27,053 bases of DNA from PALSA-894 sp049698215 (GTDB lineage Bacteria > Pseudomonadota > Alphaproteobacteria > Rhizobiales > Xanthobacteraceae), in the NCBI GenBank assembly GCA_049698215.1, contig JBAVXH010000080.1, positions 1 to 27,053 of the forward strand, read 5' to 3'. Below, one piece after another: positions 14,271 to 21,497 of the stretch (position 1 is its first letter; each line of letters opens with the position of its first letter). Position numbers and translations under genes: made by a program. Below the pieces are notes generated by a model. That model worked only from the letters and a program-made list of their open reading frames with translations, was not told the DNA's origin and did no database searches.

Positions 14271-14291
14271 TCACACGGCGAGGCCAAAGCC

Positions 14292-14771
14292 ATGTCGACT
14301 GCTGAACGGATGTACGACGACCACCGCGACCGCTGGCGCGGTCCATCGATGCGGATCCACCCCGCCTGGATCGTGCTTTTGATCCTCGGCTTCATCGTCT
14401 GGTGGCCGGTCGGGCTCGCGATCCTCGCCTTCACTTTCTGGAGCAAGAACATGGGTTGCACGAGCGGCGACCGCTGGCAGCGGAAGATGGAGCGCATGGA
14501 AGAGAAGATGGGGCGCATGCGCGACCGGGTGGAGCGCTTTGGCTCCCACGGGTTCGGCCCCTGGGGCGCGCCCCGCTCGAGCGGCAATCACGCGTTCGAC
14601 GAGTATCGTACCGACACGCTGCGCCGGCTCGAAGAGGAGCAGCGCGAGTTCCGGGACTTCCTGGAACGACTGCGCTTTGCCAAGGACAAGCAGGAGTTCG
14701 ACCAGTTCATGGCCGACCGGCGCAACCGCCAGATGCCCGAGACTCCCGGGACTCCCCAGCCGCAGAGCTGA
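14292..14771 (+). CDS. DUF2852 domain-containing membrane protein
   Basis: This 159-residue protein starts with a polar stretch and then one membrane helix at about residues 24-48 (AWIVLLILGFIVWWPVGLAIL). The rest is highly charged, with heptad-like segments (about 60-85 and 105-135: RRLEEEQREFRDFLERLRFAKDKQEFDQFMADRR). The PAWIVLLILGFIVWWPVGLA segment and the C-terminal EEEQREFRDFLERLR pattern fit DUF2852, a family common in Hyphomicrobiales and of unknown function. GAGG lies about eight bases before the ATG. Expression is likely repressed by the TetR regulator encoded just upstream, which hints at a stress- or ligand-inducible role. It converges on the toxin gene. Confidence 0.88.
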   Translation: MSTAERMYDDHRDRWRGPSMRIHPAWIVLLILGFIVWWPVGLAILAFTFWSKNMGCTSGDRWQRKMERMEEKMGRMRDRVERFGSHGFGPWGAPRSSGNHAFDEYRTDTLRRLEEEQREFRDFLERLRFAKDKQEFDQFMADRRNRQMPETPGTPQPQS

Positions 14772-14795
14772 TCTCCCCCGCAGCCCTGCGTTTTC

Positions 14796-14826
14796 CGGGC
14801 CGCTCGCCGAACAGGTGGGCGGCCCG
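14796..14826. terminator. Hairpin between convergent DUF2852 and toxin genes
   Basis: An 8-bp perfect stem (14796-14803 with 14819-14826) extends inward by five further pairs, two of them G-T, leaving a five-base loop (GAACA). It sits between the DUF2852 stop (14771) and the toxin stop (14833), where a bidirectional terminator would be expected. T-tracts are weak on both sides. Confidence 0.5.
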
Positions 14827-14832
14827 ATGCGT

Positions 14833-15270
14833 TTAGTCTGGGCGCGAGGAAAGGATTGTGTATTTGAGTCCTGGGAAGCGCGCGAAATCGCGATCGAAAG
14901 TAATCCACTCACAGCCCCATTCGATCGCAAGCGCGGCGAACCAGGCATCCGTGACTGCTCGTCCGCGTGTGTTGGTTTCGACGCAAAGCGTTTGGAAGAT
15001 GTCCCAGTGGCGCTCGCCGGGCTCGATCATCGTACAGTGCGGCTGAGCGAGCAGGTCATTACAGAAACCGAATGCGTCGGCGAGTGACGCGGGATTCCGA
15101 TGTCCTCGTGGATCCGTCGTAATCCGGACCACCGCGCCGAGCGCAAGCGTCGACAATGCAAAGCGCGACTCTCCTGTGACCACATCAGTGAGCCAAGCGT
15201 AGGCGATGCGATGCAGCGGATCGTCGGTTTTAAATGCGTAGATCAGAACATTCACGTCCGGCAGGATCAC
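14833..15270 (-). CDS. PIN-domain ribonuclease toxin, VapC type
   Basis: This 145-residue PIN-domain protein has acidic catalytic residues Asp5 (LPDVNVLIYA), Asp108 (VTDAWFAALA) and Asp126/Asp128 (TFDRDFARFPGL). The overall pattern, including TTDPRG, EPGERHW and FDRDFARFPGLK, is that of the mycobacterial-type VapC subfamily (TIGR00028-like). The second canonical PIN acidic residue is replaced by Ala around residue 46, as I believe is common in that subfamily. VapC toxins cut RNA and are held inactive by their antitoxin. The start is GTG at 15270, and its first bases overlap the antitoxin stop (GTGA), so translation is coupled. The active-site set looks intact. Confidence 0.9.
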   Translation of the reverse strand: MILPDVNVLIYAFKTDDPLHRIAYAWLTDVVTGESRFALSTLALGAVVRITTDPRGHRNPASLADAFGFCNDLLAQPHCTMIEPGERHWDIFQTLCVETNTRGRAVTDAWFAALAIEWGCEWITFDRDFARFPGLKYTILSSRPD

Positions 15271-15536
15271 TGAAAGCCCCGCCGCAACTTTTCGATGTAT
15301 TCGAGGTCCTCCATTTCCTCGATGTCGCGGATGCTGTTGATGCCGGGTGCGTAGCCGCCCGTAGCCGTACTCACGCGCGGCATCACCCGCTCGCGCTTCT
15401 CCGCAGGCTTGTCGGAAACGACGTAGCGCAAGCCTTCCTCCATCAGTCCAGTCAAAGTCCGTCCTTCGGCGGCAGCCTTTCGCTGCGCCTTCTTCAACAA
15501 CTCGGATGGAAGCCGAACGGTCGTGCGCTTGATCAT
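15267..15536 (-). CDS. Ribbon-helix-helix antitoxin, VapB/CopG type
   Basis: This 89-residue protein has an N-terminal ribbon-helix-helix DNA-binding domain (KRTTVRLPSELLKKAQRKAAAEGRTLTGLMEEGLRYVV, in two segments over residues 3-40). An acidic C-terminal tail (SIRDIEEMEDLEYIEKLRRGF) is suited to wrapping the toxin. It directly precedes and overlaps the VapC gene. ATG at 15536 is preferred because the upstream ATG at 15548 lies inside the predicted promoter and operator; using it would add four residues (MSRH). Neither start has a convincing ribosome-binding site. Autorepression through the adjacent GACATA repeats is likely. Confidence 0.85.
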   Translation of the reverse strand: MIKRTTVRLPSELLKKAQRKAAAEGRTLTGLMEEGLRYVVSDKPAEKRERVMPRVSTATGGYAPGINSIRDIEEMEDLEYIEKLRRGFQ

Positions 15537-15573
15537 ATGTCTAGACATACCTATGAATATGTCAGTATGTCAA
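15536..15573 (-). promoter_or_regulatory. Antitoxin promoter with a GACATA half-site array
   Basis: Read on the minus strand, TTGACA (15573-15568) could be a -35, with TATGTC 18 bases on as a weak -10. The same stretch contains GACATA at 15571-15566, 15563-15558 and 15549-15544, plus the inverted TATGTC-TA-GACATA arrangement that forms a perfect 14-bp palindrome at 15536-15549. Repeated short half-sites over a promoter are typical of ribbon-helix-helix antitoxin autoregulation. Confidence 0.55.
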
Positions 15574-15894
15574 GGTTACCCGCGAGGACTTGCGTTCCGC
15601 AGAAACGCAAGTGAAATCGTTCGGTAGCGGCCCGATGCTTTTGGACGCGTGCGCGAGAGCCCAAACAGTAACAAAGCCTTAACCATAATCGGGCCTGTTA
15701 GAGCGGGATAAAAACGGCTCAGGTGCCCTAGTTTGGACAGATTTGGCGCGTAATCCGTGGCTTGCCGGTGGTGGACGGCCAGGGATTTCACAAGCTTTGG
15801 AATGGTGCGCGGTCCGCGGGAGCGCGCGGTACCGCGTACAGCTTCCAGGGGGCCGCCTGCCGCGAGAATTTCGACCAACGAAAGGTACAGCCTC
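15574..15894. other. Region upstream of tolQ
   Basis: This 321-base stretch has no credible gene. It contains a hairpin-forming dyad at 15588-15612 (9-bp arms ACTTGCGTT/AACGCAAGT, 7-base loop). It also contains TTAACCAT at 15679-15686, matching the CtrA half-site known from Caulobacter, and a CGCGGTACCGCG palindrome at 15825-15836. The tolQ promoter must lie here, because the upstream genes run away from tolQ, but I could not assign a convincing -35/-10 pair. Confidence 0.4.
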
Positions 15895-16713
15895 ATGAAT
15901 CGGGCCGGCGTGGCGCAATCGGTGCTTCGGCGCATTGCGCTAGCCACTATCGCCGCGCTGCTGATCAGCGCTCCATTTGTGCCGGCGTTGGCGCAGCAGG
16001 CAGTTGAGCAGTCCCAATTGTCCGGTCAGGGGCCGGCGTGCGTTTCAGATCTGACCCATTGGGGACTGTTCAAGTGCGCCGACTGGGTCGTCAAGGCTGT
16101 GATGATCGGCTTGCTTGTTGCCTCGATCTGGGTCTGGGCGATCGTGATTGACAAGACGCTGCTCTATATGCGCACCCGGCAAGCTATGGAGCGGTTTGAG
16201 CAGACGTTCTGGTCCGGCCAGTCGCTGGAAGAGCTTTACCGCACGCAGTCCGCGCGTCCGGCGCATTCGATGGCCGCGCTGTTCGTCGCGGCCATGCGCG
16301 AATGGAAGCGGTCATTCGAGGGAACGAGCCGCGCGATCGGCGGGCTGCAGATGCGCATCGAGAAGGTGATGGACGTGACCATCGCGCGCGAGATCGAGCG
16401 GCTGGAGCGCCGCCTCCTGGTGCTCGCGACGGTCGGCTCGGCCGGCCCCTTCGTCGGCCTGTTCGGCACGGTGTGGGGGATCATGAACAGCTTCCAGTCG
16501 ATCGCAGCCTCGAAGAACACATCGTTAGCGGTTGTGGCGCCAGGCATCGCCGAGGCCCTGTTCGCGACCGCGATCGGCCTTGTTGCCGCCATCCCGGCGA
16601 CGATTTTCTATAACAAGTTCGTCTCCGAGGTGAACAAGCAGGCGCAGCGGCTGGAAGGCTTCGCCGACGAGTTTGCCGCGATCCTGTCGCGGCAAATCGA
16701 CGAAGCGGCCTAG
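15895..16713 (+). CDS. tolQ: Tol-Pal system proton-channel protein TolQ
   Basis: This 272-residue inner-membrane protein has three transmembrane helices (about residues 64-86, 173-198 and 219-240). The signature ATVGSAGPFVGLFGTVWGIM (179-198) and PGIAEALFATAIGLVAAIPA (216-235) segments are those of TolQ/ExbB/MotA channels. With TolR it uses the proton motive force to energise TolA. Unlike E. coli TolQ, it begins with about 34 residues that look like a Sec signal peptide (LRRIALATIAALLISAPFVPALAQ), which would place the N-terminus in the periplasm as required. ATG at 15895 is chosen because it starts this leader and has AAAGG upstream. TolR follows after eight bases. Confidence 0.95.
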   Translation: MNRAGVAQSVLRRIALATIAALLISAPFVPALAQQAVEQSQLSGQGPACVSDLTHWGLFKCADWVVKAVMIGLLVASIWVWAIVIDKTLLYMRTRQAMERFEQTFWSGQSLEELYRTQSARPAHSMAALFVAAMREWKRSFEGTSRAIGGLQMRIEKVMDVTIAREIERLERRLLVLATVGSAGPFVGLFGTVWGIMNSFQSIAASKNTSLAVVAPGIAEALFATAIGLVAAIPATIFYNKFVSEVNKQAQRLEGFADEFAAILSRQIDEAA

Positions 16714-16721
16714 GGGGACTT

Positions 16722-17174
16722 GTGGGAGCGGGCGGACCAAGCGGCGGGGTTGCGGTCGGCAAGCGCCGGCATCGCCGCAAGCCGGTGATGGCCGAGATCA
16801 ACGTCACGCCGATGGTCGACGTGATGCTGGTGCTGCTCATCATCTTCATGGTGTCGGCGCCGTTGCTCACTGTCGGCGTGCCGATCGATCTGCCGCAGAC
16901 CCAGGCGAAATCGCTCGACCAGGACAAGGAGCCGCTCACGGTGACGGTGAACACCAAGGGCGAGGTCTACCTGCAGAATTCCGAGATCAAGATCGACGAG
17001 CTGGTGCCGAAGCTGCAGGCGATTACCTCCGCGCGCGGGGGAACCGACGAGCGCATTTATGTCCGTGGCGACAGGAAGGTCGATTACGGTACAGTGATGC
17101 GCGTGATGGGGCGGCTCTCGGCGGCGGGGTATCGCCGGGTCGCACTGGTGACGGAGGTCGAGCAGGGCTCCTGA
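16722..17174 (+). CDS. tolR: Tol-Pal system protein TolR
   Basis: This 150-residue protein belongs to the ExbD/TolR family. A basic N-terminus is followed by AEINVTPMVDVMLVLLIIFMV (in two parts, residues 24-44). Its transmembrane helix carries Asp33, the residue that takes part in proton translocation with TolQ. The remaining 100 residues form the periplasmic domain that dimerises and contacts peptidoglycan (ERIYVRGDRKVDYGTVMRVMG). The start is GTG at 16722, preceded by GGGGG with a short four-base spacer. It lies between tolQ and tolA in a tight operon. Confidence 0.94.
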   Translation: MGAGGPSGGVAVGKRRHRRKPVMAEINVTPMVDVMLVLLIIFMVSAPLLTVGVPIDLPQTQAKSLDQDKEPLTVTVNTKGEVYLQNSEIKIDELVPKLQAITSARGGTDERIYVRGDRKVDYGTVMRVMGRLSAAGYRRVALVTEVEQGS

Positions 17175-17178
17175 GGGG

Positions 17179-18120
17179 ATGAAGCTAGGGTGGACCATAT
17201 CGGCTGTGCTGCACGGGGTTATCCTCGTTGCGACCCTTATTGTGTTCGCCATCAAGCCGCTGAGCGCGCCTCCGCTTGATTTCATCTCCACCGACATCAT
17301 CTCGGACGCCGACTTTTCCCAGATTACCAACGGCATCAAGACCGCGCCGAAGGCCGAAACGCCGAAGCCCCTTGTCGAAAAGATCGCCGAGGCAAAGCCG
17401 GTCGAAGAGGCAAATGCCAAGGTGGTGGACAAGAAGCCGGAGATCGTCGCGACCTCCGACAAGGTCGAGCCGCCGAAGCCGCAAGTCGAGCAGAAGAAAC
17501 CCGAGCCGAAACCGCCGACGCCGGCTGCGAAGTCCGAACCGAAGCAGGCCTTCTCGAAAGAGCCTGAGCCGAAGGTCGATCCGATCGCCGAAGCGCTGAA
17601 GAAGGACACCACGAAGCCGGATCCGAAGACCCAGCAGAAGGCGGAGACGCCGCTGCCGCAGAAAAAGCCCGAGCCGGTAAAGCCGCAGCCGAAGTTCGAC
17701 GCGAGCCGTATCGCGGCGCTGCTCGACAAGCGCGATCCGCAGCGGCACTCGGCGACGGGCGCCACGCTGAGCCAGACGCCCTCGCTCGGAACGCCGACCG
17801 GGCGCTCGGCGACCTTGACGCAAAGCGAGATCGACGCCCTGCGCGCGCGCATCCAGCAATGCTGGAACCCGCCGGCCGGACTTGCCGAAGCGCGCGATCT
17901 GATCGTGGTGGTGCGTATTCGCTTCAATCAGGACGGCTCGCTCTCGGCCGAGCCGACGCTGTCGAACTCGGGCTCGCATCCGACCTTCCAGGTTGCGGCG
18001 GAGAGTGCGTTGCGTGCGGTGCGCCGCTGCGCGCCCTACAGCTTCATGCCGGTTGCCAAATACGACGTCTGGAAGGACGTCGAGGTCACCTTCGATCCAC
18101 GTGACATGTTCCGCGGCTAA
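17179..18120 (+). CDS. tolA: Tol-Pal system protein TolA
   Basis: This 313-residue protein is anchored by one N-terminal helix (about residues 5-26) with a Ser-x3-His arrangement (SAVLHG) similar to the TolQR contact face of TolA and TonB. A long region rich in Lys, Pro and Glu (about 52-190) is expected to span the periplasm. The C-terminal globular domain (about 205-313) has two Cys residues in QQCWNPP and RRCAPY that could form the conserved disulfide. TolA transmits energy to TolB and Pal at the outer membrane. The Pro-rich linker replaces the Ala-rich helix of the E. coli protein, as is usual in alphaproteobacteria. It starts four bases after tolR. Confidence 0.93.
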   Translation: MKLGWTISAVLHGVILVATLIVFAIKPLSAPPLDFISTDIISDADFSQITNGIKTAPKAETPKPLVEKIAEAKPVEEANAKVVDKKPEIVATSDKVEPPKPQVEQKKPEPKPPTPAAKSEPKQAFSKEPEPKVDPIAEALKKDTTKPDPKTQQKAETPLPQKKPEPVKPQPKFDASRIAALLDKRDPQRHSATGATLSQTPSLGTPTGRSATLTQSEIDALRARIQQCWNPPAGLAEARDLIVVVRIRFNQDGSLSAEPTLSNSGSHPTFQVAAESALRAVRRCAPYSFMPVAKYDVWKDVEVTFDPRDMFRG

Positions 18121-18153
18121 CGCGGACGATTCGACTTGGGAACAGACGACGCC

Positions 18154-19491
18154 ATGACCAAAGGCCTTTCTCCGTTCGGCATCACACGCCGGCGCGTCCT
18201 TGCGTTGGGCGCCGCTACCTCAGCCGCTGCGCTGCTCGCAACGCGCGCGTCCGCGCAACTGCGGCTCGATGTCACGCAGGGCAACGTGCAGCCGATCCCG
18301 ATCGCGATCCCCGATTTCGTCGGTGGCACGCCGAACGACGCGGAGCCCGCGCGCGGCATCACGCAAGTGATCACCAACAACTTGCGCCGCTCCGGCCTGT
18401 TCAATCCGATCGATCCCGCCGCCTACATCGAGAAGATCGCGAGCTTCGATGTGCTGCCGCGCTTCCCCGATTGGCGCGCGATCAATGCGCAGGGCCTGAT
18501 CACCGGGCGCGTGACGCGCCAGGGCGACGGCCGGCTCAAGGTCGAGTTCCGCCTCTGGGATGTGACCTCCGGCCAGCAGCTCACCGGCCAGCAGTACTTC
18601 ACCTCGCCCGACAACTGGCGGCGTATTGCGCATATCGTTTCGGATTCGGTCTACGAGCGCCTCACCGGCGAGAAGGGTTATTTCGACACCCGCATCGTCT
18701 TCATCGACGAGACCGGCGGCAAGGAACGGCGCGTCAAGCGCCTCTCGATCATGGATCAGGATGGCGCGAACGTACGCTATCTGACGCGCGGCGAAGACCT
18801 CGTGCTCACCCCGCGCTTCTCGCCGTCGACGCAGGAAATTACCTACATGTCCTACGGCCAGGCCGATCCGCGCGTCTTCCTGCTCAACATCGAGACCGGT
18901 CAGCGCGAGATCGTGGGCAACTTTCCCGGGATGACGTTCTCACCGCGGTTCTCGCCGACCGGACAGCAGGTGATCATGAGTCTGCAGCAGGGCGCGAACT
19001 CCAACCTGTTCGTGATGGACCTGCAGTCCAAGCGCACCACGCGCCTTACCGATACGTCGGCGATCGACACGGCACCCTGTTTCGCGCCGGACGGTGGGCG
19101 CATCTGTTTCGAGTCGGACCGCGGCGGCAGGCCGCAGATCTATGTGATGGGCGCGGGCGGCGGGGCCGCGCAGCGCGTTAGCTTCGGCGAAGGCTCGTAC
19201 TCGACGCCGGTGTGGTCGCCGCGCGGCGACTTCATCGCCTTCACCAAGCAGGGCGGCGGCCAATTTTCGATCGGCATCATGAAGCCGGACGGCTCGGGTG
19301 AGCGGTTGCTCACGTCGGGCTTCCACAACGAAGGGCCTACCTTCGCGCCGAACGGGCGCGTGGTCATGTTCTTCCGCGACCAGGCCGGGGGGCCGTCGCT
19401 TTACACGATCGATGTGACGGGTAGGAACGAGCAAAAGGTTCCGACGCCCGCGTTCGCGTCCGATCCGGCTTGGTCGCCGCTGCTGTCGTGA
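18154..19491 (+). CDS. tolB: Tol-Pal system periplasmic beta-propeller protein TolB
   Basis: This 445-residue periplasmic protein has an N-terminal mixed domain (about residues 36-165) and a C-terminal propeller of repeated PD40/WD40-like blades (for example LTPRFSPSTQEITYMSYG, FSPRFSPTGQQVIMSL, TAPCFAPDGGRICFES and STPVWSPRGDFIAFTK). TolB binds Pal and is recycled by TolA during outer-membrane constriction. The leader contains TRRRVLALGAATSAAALLATRASA (split over residues 11-34), which carries a twin-arginine motif and suggests Tat export rather than the Sec route of E. coli TolB. ATG at 18154 is chosen because it begins this leader. A 203-base gap follows before pal. Confidence 0.95.
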   Translation: MTKGLSPFGITRRRVLALGAATSAAALLATRASAQLRLDVTQGNVQPIPIAIPDFVGGTPNDAEPARGITQVITNNLRRSGLFNPIDPAAYIEKIASFDVLPRFPDWRAINAQGLITGRVTRQGDGRLKVEFRLWDVTSGQQLTGQQYFTSPDNWRRIAHIVSDSVYERLTGEKGYFDTRIVFIDETGGKERRVKRLSIMDQDGANVRYLTRGEDLVLTPRFSPSTQEITYMSYGQADPRVFLLNIETGQREIVGNFPGMTFSPRFSPTGQQVIMSLQQGANSNLFVMDLQSKRTTRLTDTSAIDTAPCFAPDGGRICFESDRGGRPQIYVMGAGGGAAQRVSFGEGSYSTPVWSPRGDFIAFTKQGGGQFSIGIMKPDGSGERLLTSGFHNEGPTFAPNGRVVMFFRDQAGGPSLYTIDVTGRNEQKVPTPAFASDPAWSPLLS

Positions 19492-19548
19492 AAAGCGATG
19501 TGAGAGCGGGAACTTGCTCCGCCCATTTCCCGCCGCGTTCAGGTCGCA

Positions 19549-19641
19549 TTAACCATTCGAAACGGTTTACGGGCATTGGCTACATTCGCGGGGTCTCGGC
19601 AAGGGCTCATCAAGGTTGATGGAACGTTCGTTTAACGAACG
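19549..19641. promoter_or_regulatory. tolB-pal intergenic control region
   Basis: This region contains TTAACCAT at 19549-19556 and a perfect 17-base palindrome CGTTCGTT-T-AACGAACG at 19625-19641, both upstream of pal. The unusually long gap between tolB and pal suggests that pal has its own promoter. The palindrome could be an operator or an RNA hairpin in the pal leader. The evidence is sequence symmetry only. Confidence 0.45.
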
Positions 19642-19694
19642 AGGCTTAGACCTGACGCATGCCCCGGTCGTACGGAAGAAGGAGGCACGGGAAA

Positions 19695-20195
19695 ATGACC
19701 ACTGTGATGCGTTTGATGCGCGGAGCGAAGTTCGCGGCAATGATTGTGGCCGGTCTTTCTCTCGCGGCCTGCGCCAACAATCCGAATGCGATGAACAATG
19801 CGAATGCAGGCCTCGCCGGCAATGCGGCGCCCGGCAGCGCGCAGGACTTCGTCGTGAATGTCGGCGACCGCGTGTTCTTCGAATCGGATTCATCCGAGCT
19901 CACTCCGCAGTCGGTCGCGACCCTTGAGAAGCAGGCGCAGTGGCTTGGCCGCTATAATCGCTACGCCTTCACGATCGAAGGCCACGCGGACGAGCGCGGC
20001 ACGCGCGAATACAACATTGCGCTGGGCGCGCGGCGCGCGCAGGCGGTGCGCGACTATCTGACCACGCGCGGCGTGGAGTCGAACCGGATGCGCACCATCT
20101 CCTACGGCAAGGAACGCCCCGTCGCGGTATGTAACGACATCTCGTGCTGGTCGCAGAACCGGCGCTCGGTCACGGTGCTCAACGCGAGCTCCTGA
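19695..20195 (+). CDS. pal: Peptidoglycan-associated lipoprotein Pal
   Basis: This 166-residue outer-membrane lipoprotein has a signal peptide ending in the lipobox LAAC, with the lipidated Cys26. An Asn/Ala-rich linker leads to an OmpA-like peptidoglycan-binding domain (about residues 50-166). The motif TIEGHADERGTREYNIALGA carries the diaminopimelate-binding Asp99, and an Arg follows at 113/114. Pal tethers the outer membrane to the cell wall and gathers at the division site through TolAB. A strong AAGGAGG ribosome-binding sequence supports ATG at 19695. An intrinsic terminator follows at 20224, so the operon ends here. Confidence 0.96.
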   Translation: MTTVMRLMRGAKFAAMIVAGLSLAACANNPNAMNNANAGLAGNAAPGSAQDFVVNVGDRVFFESDSSELTPQSVATLEKQAQWLGRYNRYAFTIEGHADERGTREYNIALGARRAQAVRDYLTTRGVESNRMRTISYGKERPVAVCNDISCWSQNRRSVTVLNASS

Positions 20196-20223
20196 TCAAG
20201 CTTTCCTCCAATATCGGACTACG

Positions 20224-20254
20224 ACCGGCGCCCTTGCGGCGCCGGTTTTGTTTT
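20224..20254 (+). terminator. Intrinsic terminator after pal
   Basis: A GC-rich 9-bp stem (ACCGGCGCC with GGCGCCGGT), a five-base loop and then a T-rich tail (TTTTGTTTT) lie 29 bases beyond the pal stop. This is a classic Rho-independent terminator that separates the tol-pal transcript from the efflux operon. Confidence 0.9.
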
Positions 20255-20363
20255 GTCTGCGTCGTGCGTCACTTTGGGGCGATCGTACATTTGATGTCCC
20301 GTTGCCTTGTCAGGAAGCCGGGAACTCTGGAAGCTAGCCCTCTGGTCGTGACAGGAGGAGCGC

Positions 20364-21497
20364 ATGCTCGGTCGGCTGAACCGGCTTATGGGCGGGTTGA
20401 TCGCTCTCGGCCTGCTCGCCGCCTGCGGGCAGAACAATACCTATCAGGCGCCGCCGCCGCCGCAGGTCACGGTCGCCAAGCCGGTCGAGCAGACGATCAC
20501 GCGCTATTTCGAGGCGACGGGCAACACGGCTGCGGTCAACTCGGCCAATCTCGTGGCTCGCGTGCAGGGCTTCCTGACCGAGATCGCCTATTCGGACGGC
20601 CAGTCGGTGAAGAAGGGCCAGCACCTCTTCACCATAGAGCCGGAACCCTATCAGCTCAGGCTGCAGCAAGCGCAGGCGGCGGAGGCGGCCGCGCTCGCGA
20701 GCGTGACGCAGACGCAGGCCGATTTCGACCGCCAGCAAGAACTGGTGCAGCGGCAGGCTGCCTCGAAGGCCGCCTTCGACACCGCGACTGCGAACCGGGA
20801 TTCTGCGAAAGCAAAATACCTGCAAGCGCAGGTCGACACCAAGCAGGCGCAGATCAATCTCGATTACACGCGGGTCGTGGCGCCGTTCGACGGCGTCGTC
20901 ACCGCGCGCCACGTCTCGATCGGCGAACTGGTCGGTACCGGCGGCACACAGGTGCTCGCCACCATCGTGCAGCTCGATCCGATCTACGTGAACTTCACGG
21001 CGAGCGAGCGCGATGTGCTGAACGTGCGCGACATGCTCTACAAGCGCCATCAGCGCGCCGCCGATCTGCTCGGCACCGAGGTCGACGTCGGCCTCACCAC
21101 GGACAGCGGCTTTCCGCACAAGGGCAAGCTCGACTACATCGCGCCGCAGGTGAACCAGGGAACCGGCACGCTTGCGGCGCGCGCCGCGCTGCCCAACGAG
21201 CTGCGGTTGCTGCTCCCCGGCTTCTTTACGCGCGTGCGCGTGCCGCTCCAGGAGACGCCGGTGCTGCTGGTGCCCACCGTCGCGCTCGGCGCCGATCAGG
21301 GCGGGCGCTACGTGCTGGTTGTGAACGGCGAGAATGTCGTCGAGCAGCGCAAGGTCGAGACGGGGCCGACGGTTGGTGAGATGACGGTGATCGAGAACGG
21401 GCTCAAGCCGGAGGATCGCGTCGTCATCGCGGGCGTCCTGCGCGCCGTTCCTGGGCAGAAGGTCGATCCGAAGACGCAGACGGCCGCTGCGAAATGA
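20364..21497 (+). CDS. RND efflux periplasmic adaptor (membrane fusion) lipoprotein
   Basis: This 377-residue protein is of the AcrA/MexA type. It has a lipoprotein signal with LLAAC (lipidated Cys21) and a lipoyl-like half (about residues 62-92, ARVQGFLTEI...VKKGQHLFTIEP). An alpha-hairpin (about 95-165) is rich in Ala, Gln and Lys, and a second lipoyl half (TRVVAPFDGVVTARHVSIGELV) follows. The C-terminus holds the beta-barrel and membrane-proximal domains. It bridges the inner-membrane pump to an outer-membrane channel. AGGAGG precedes the ATG. The stop overlaps the pump gene start (ATGA, 21494-21497). No TolC-like channel gene or local regulator is present, so a channel encoded elsewhere is presumably shared. 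Confidence 0.94.
   Translation: MLGRLNRLMGGLIALGLLAACGQNNTYQAPPPPQVTVAKPVEQTITRYFEATGNTAAVNSANLVARVQGFLTEIAYSDGQSVKKGQHLFTIEPEPYQLRLQQAQAAEAAALASVTQTQADFDRQQELVQRQAASKAAFDTATANRDSAKAKYLQAQVDTKQAQINLDYTRVVAPFDGVVTARHVSIGELVGTGGTQVLATIVQLDPIYVNFTASERDVLNVRDMLYKRHQRAADLLGTEVDVGLTTDSGFPHKGKLDYIAPQVNQGTGTLAARAALPNELRLLLPGFFTRVRVPLQETPVLLVPTVALGADQGGRYVLVVNGENVVEQRKVETGPTVGEMTVIENGLKPEDRVVIAGVLRAVPGQKVDPKTQTAAAK

Noticed and set aside
14833..15548. Possibility that the toxin is inactive because the second PIN acidic residue is Ala
   Set aside because: The remaining acidic residues and family pattern are intact, and the substitution appears usual for this VapC subgroup, so inactivation is not supported.
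15576..15947. Open frame of 123 codons on the minus strand in front of tolQ
   Set aside because: No recognisable motif or ribosome-binding site. It overlaps the tolQ start and the expected tolQ promoter region.
20255..20363. Search for an efflux-operon promoter or repressor site between the pal terminator and the adaptor gene
   Set aside because: A TTGTCA hexamer at 20307-20312 has no acceptable -10 partner, and no palindrome was seen.
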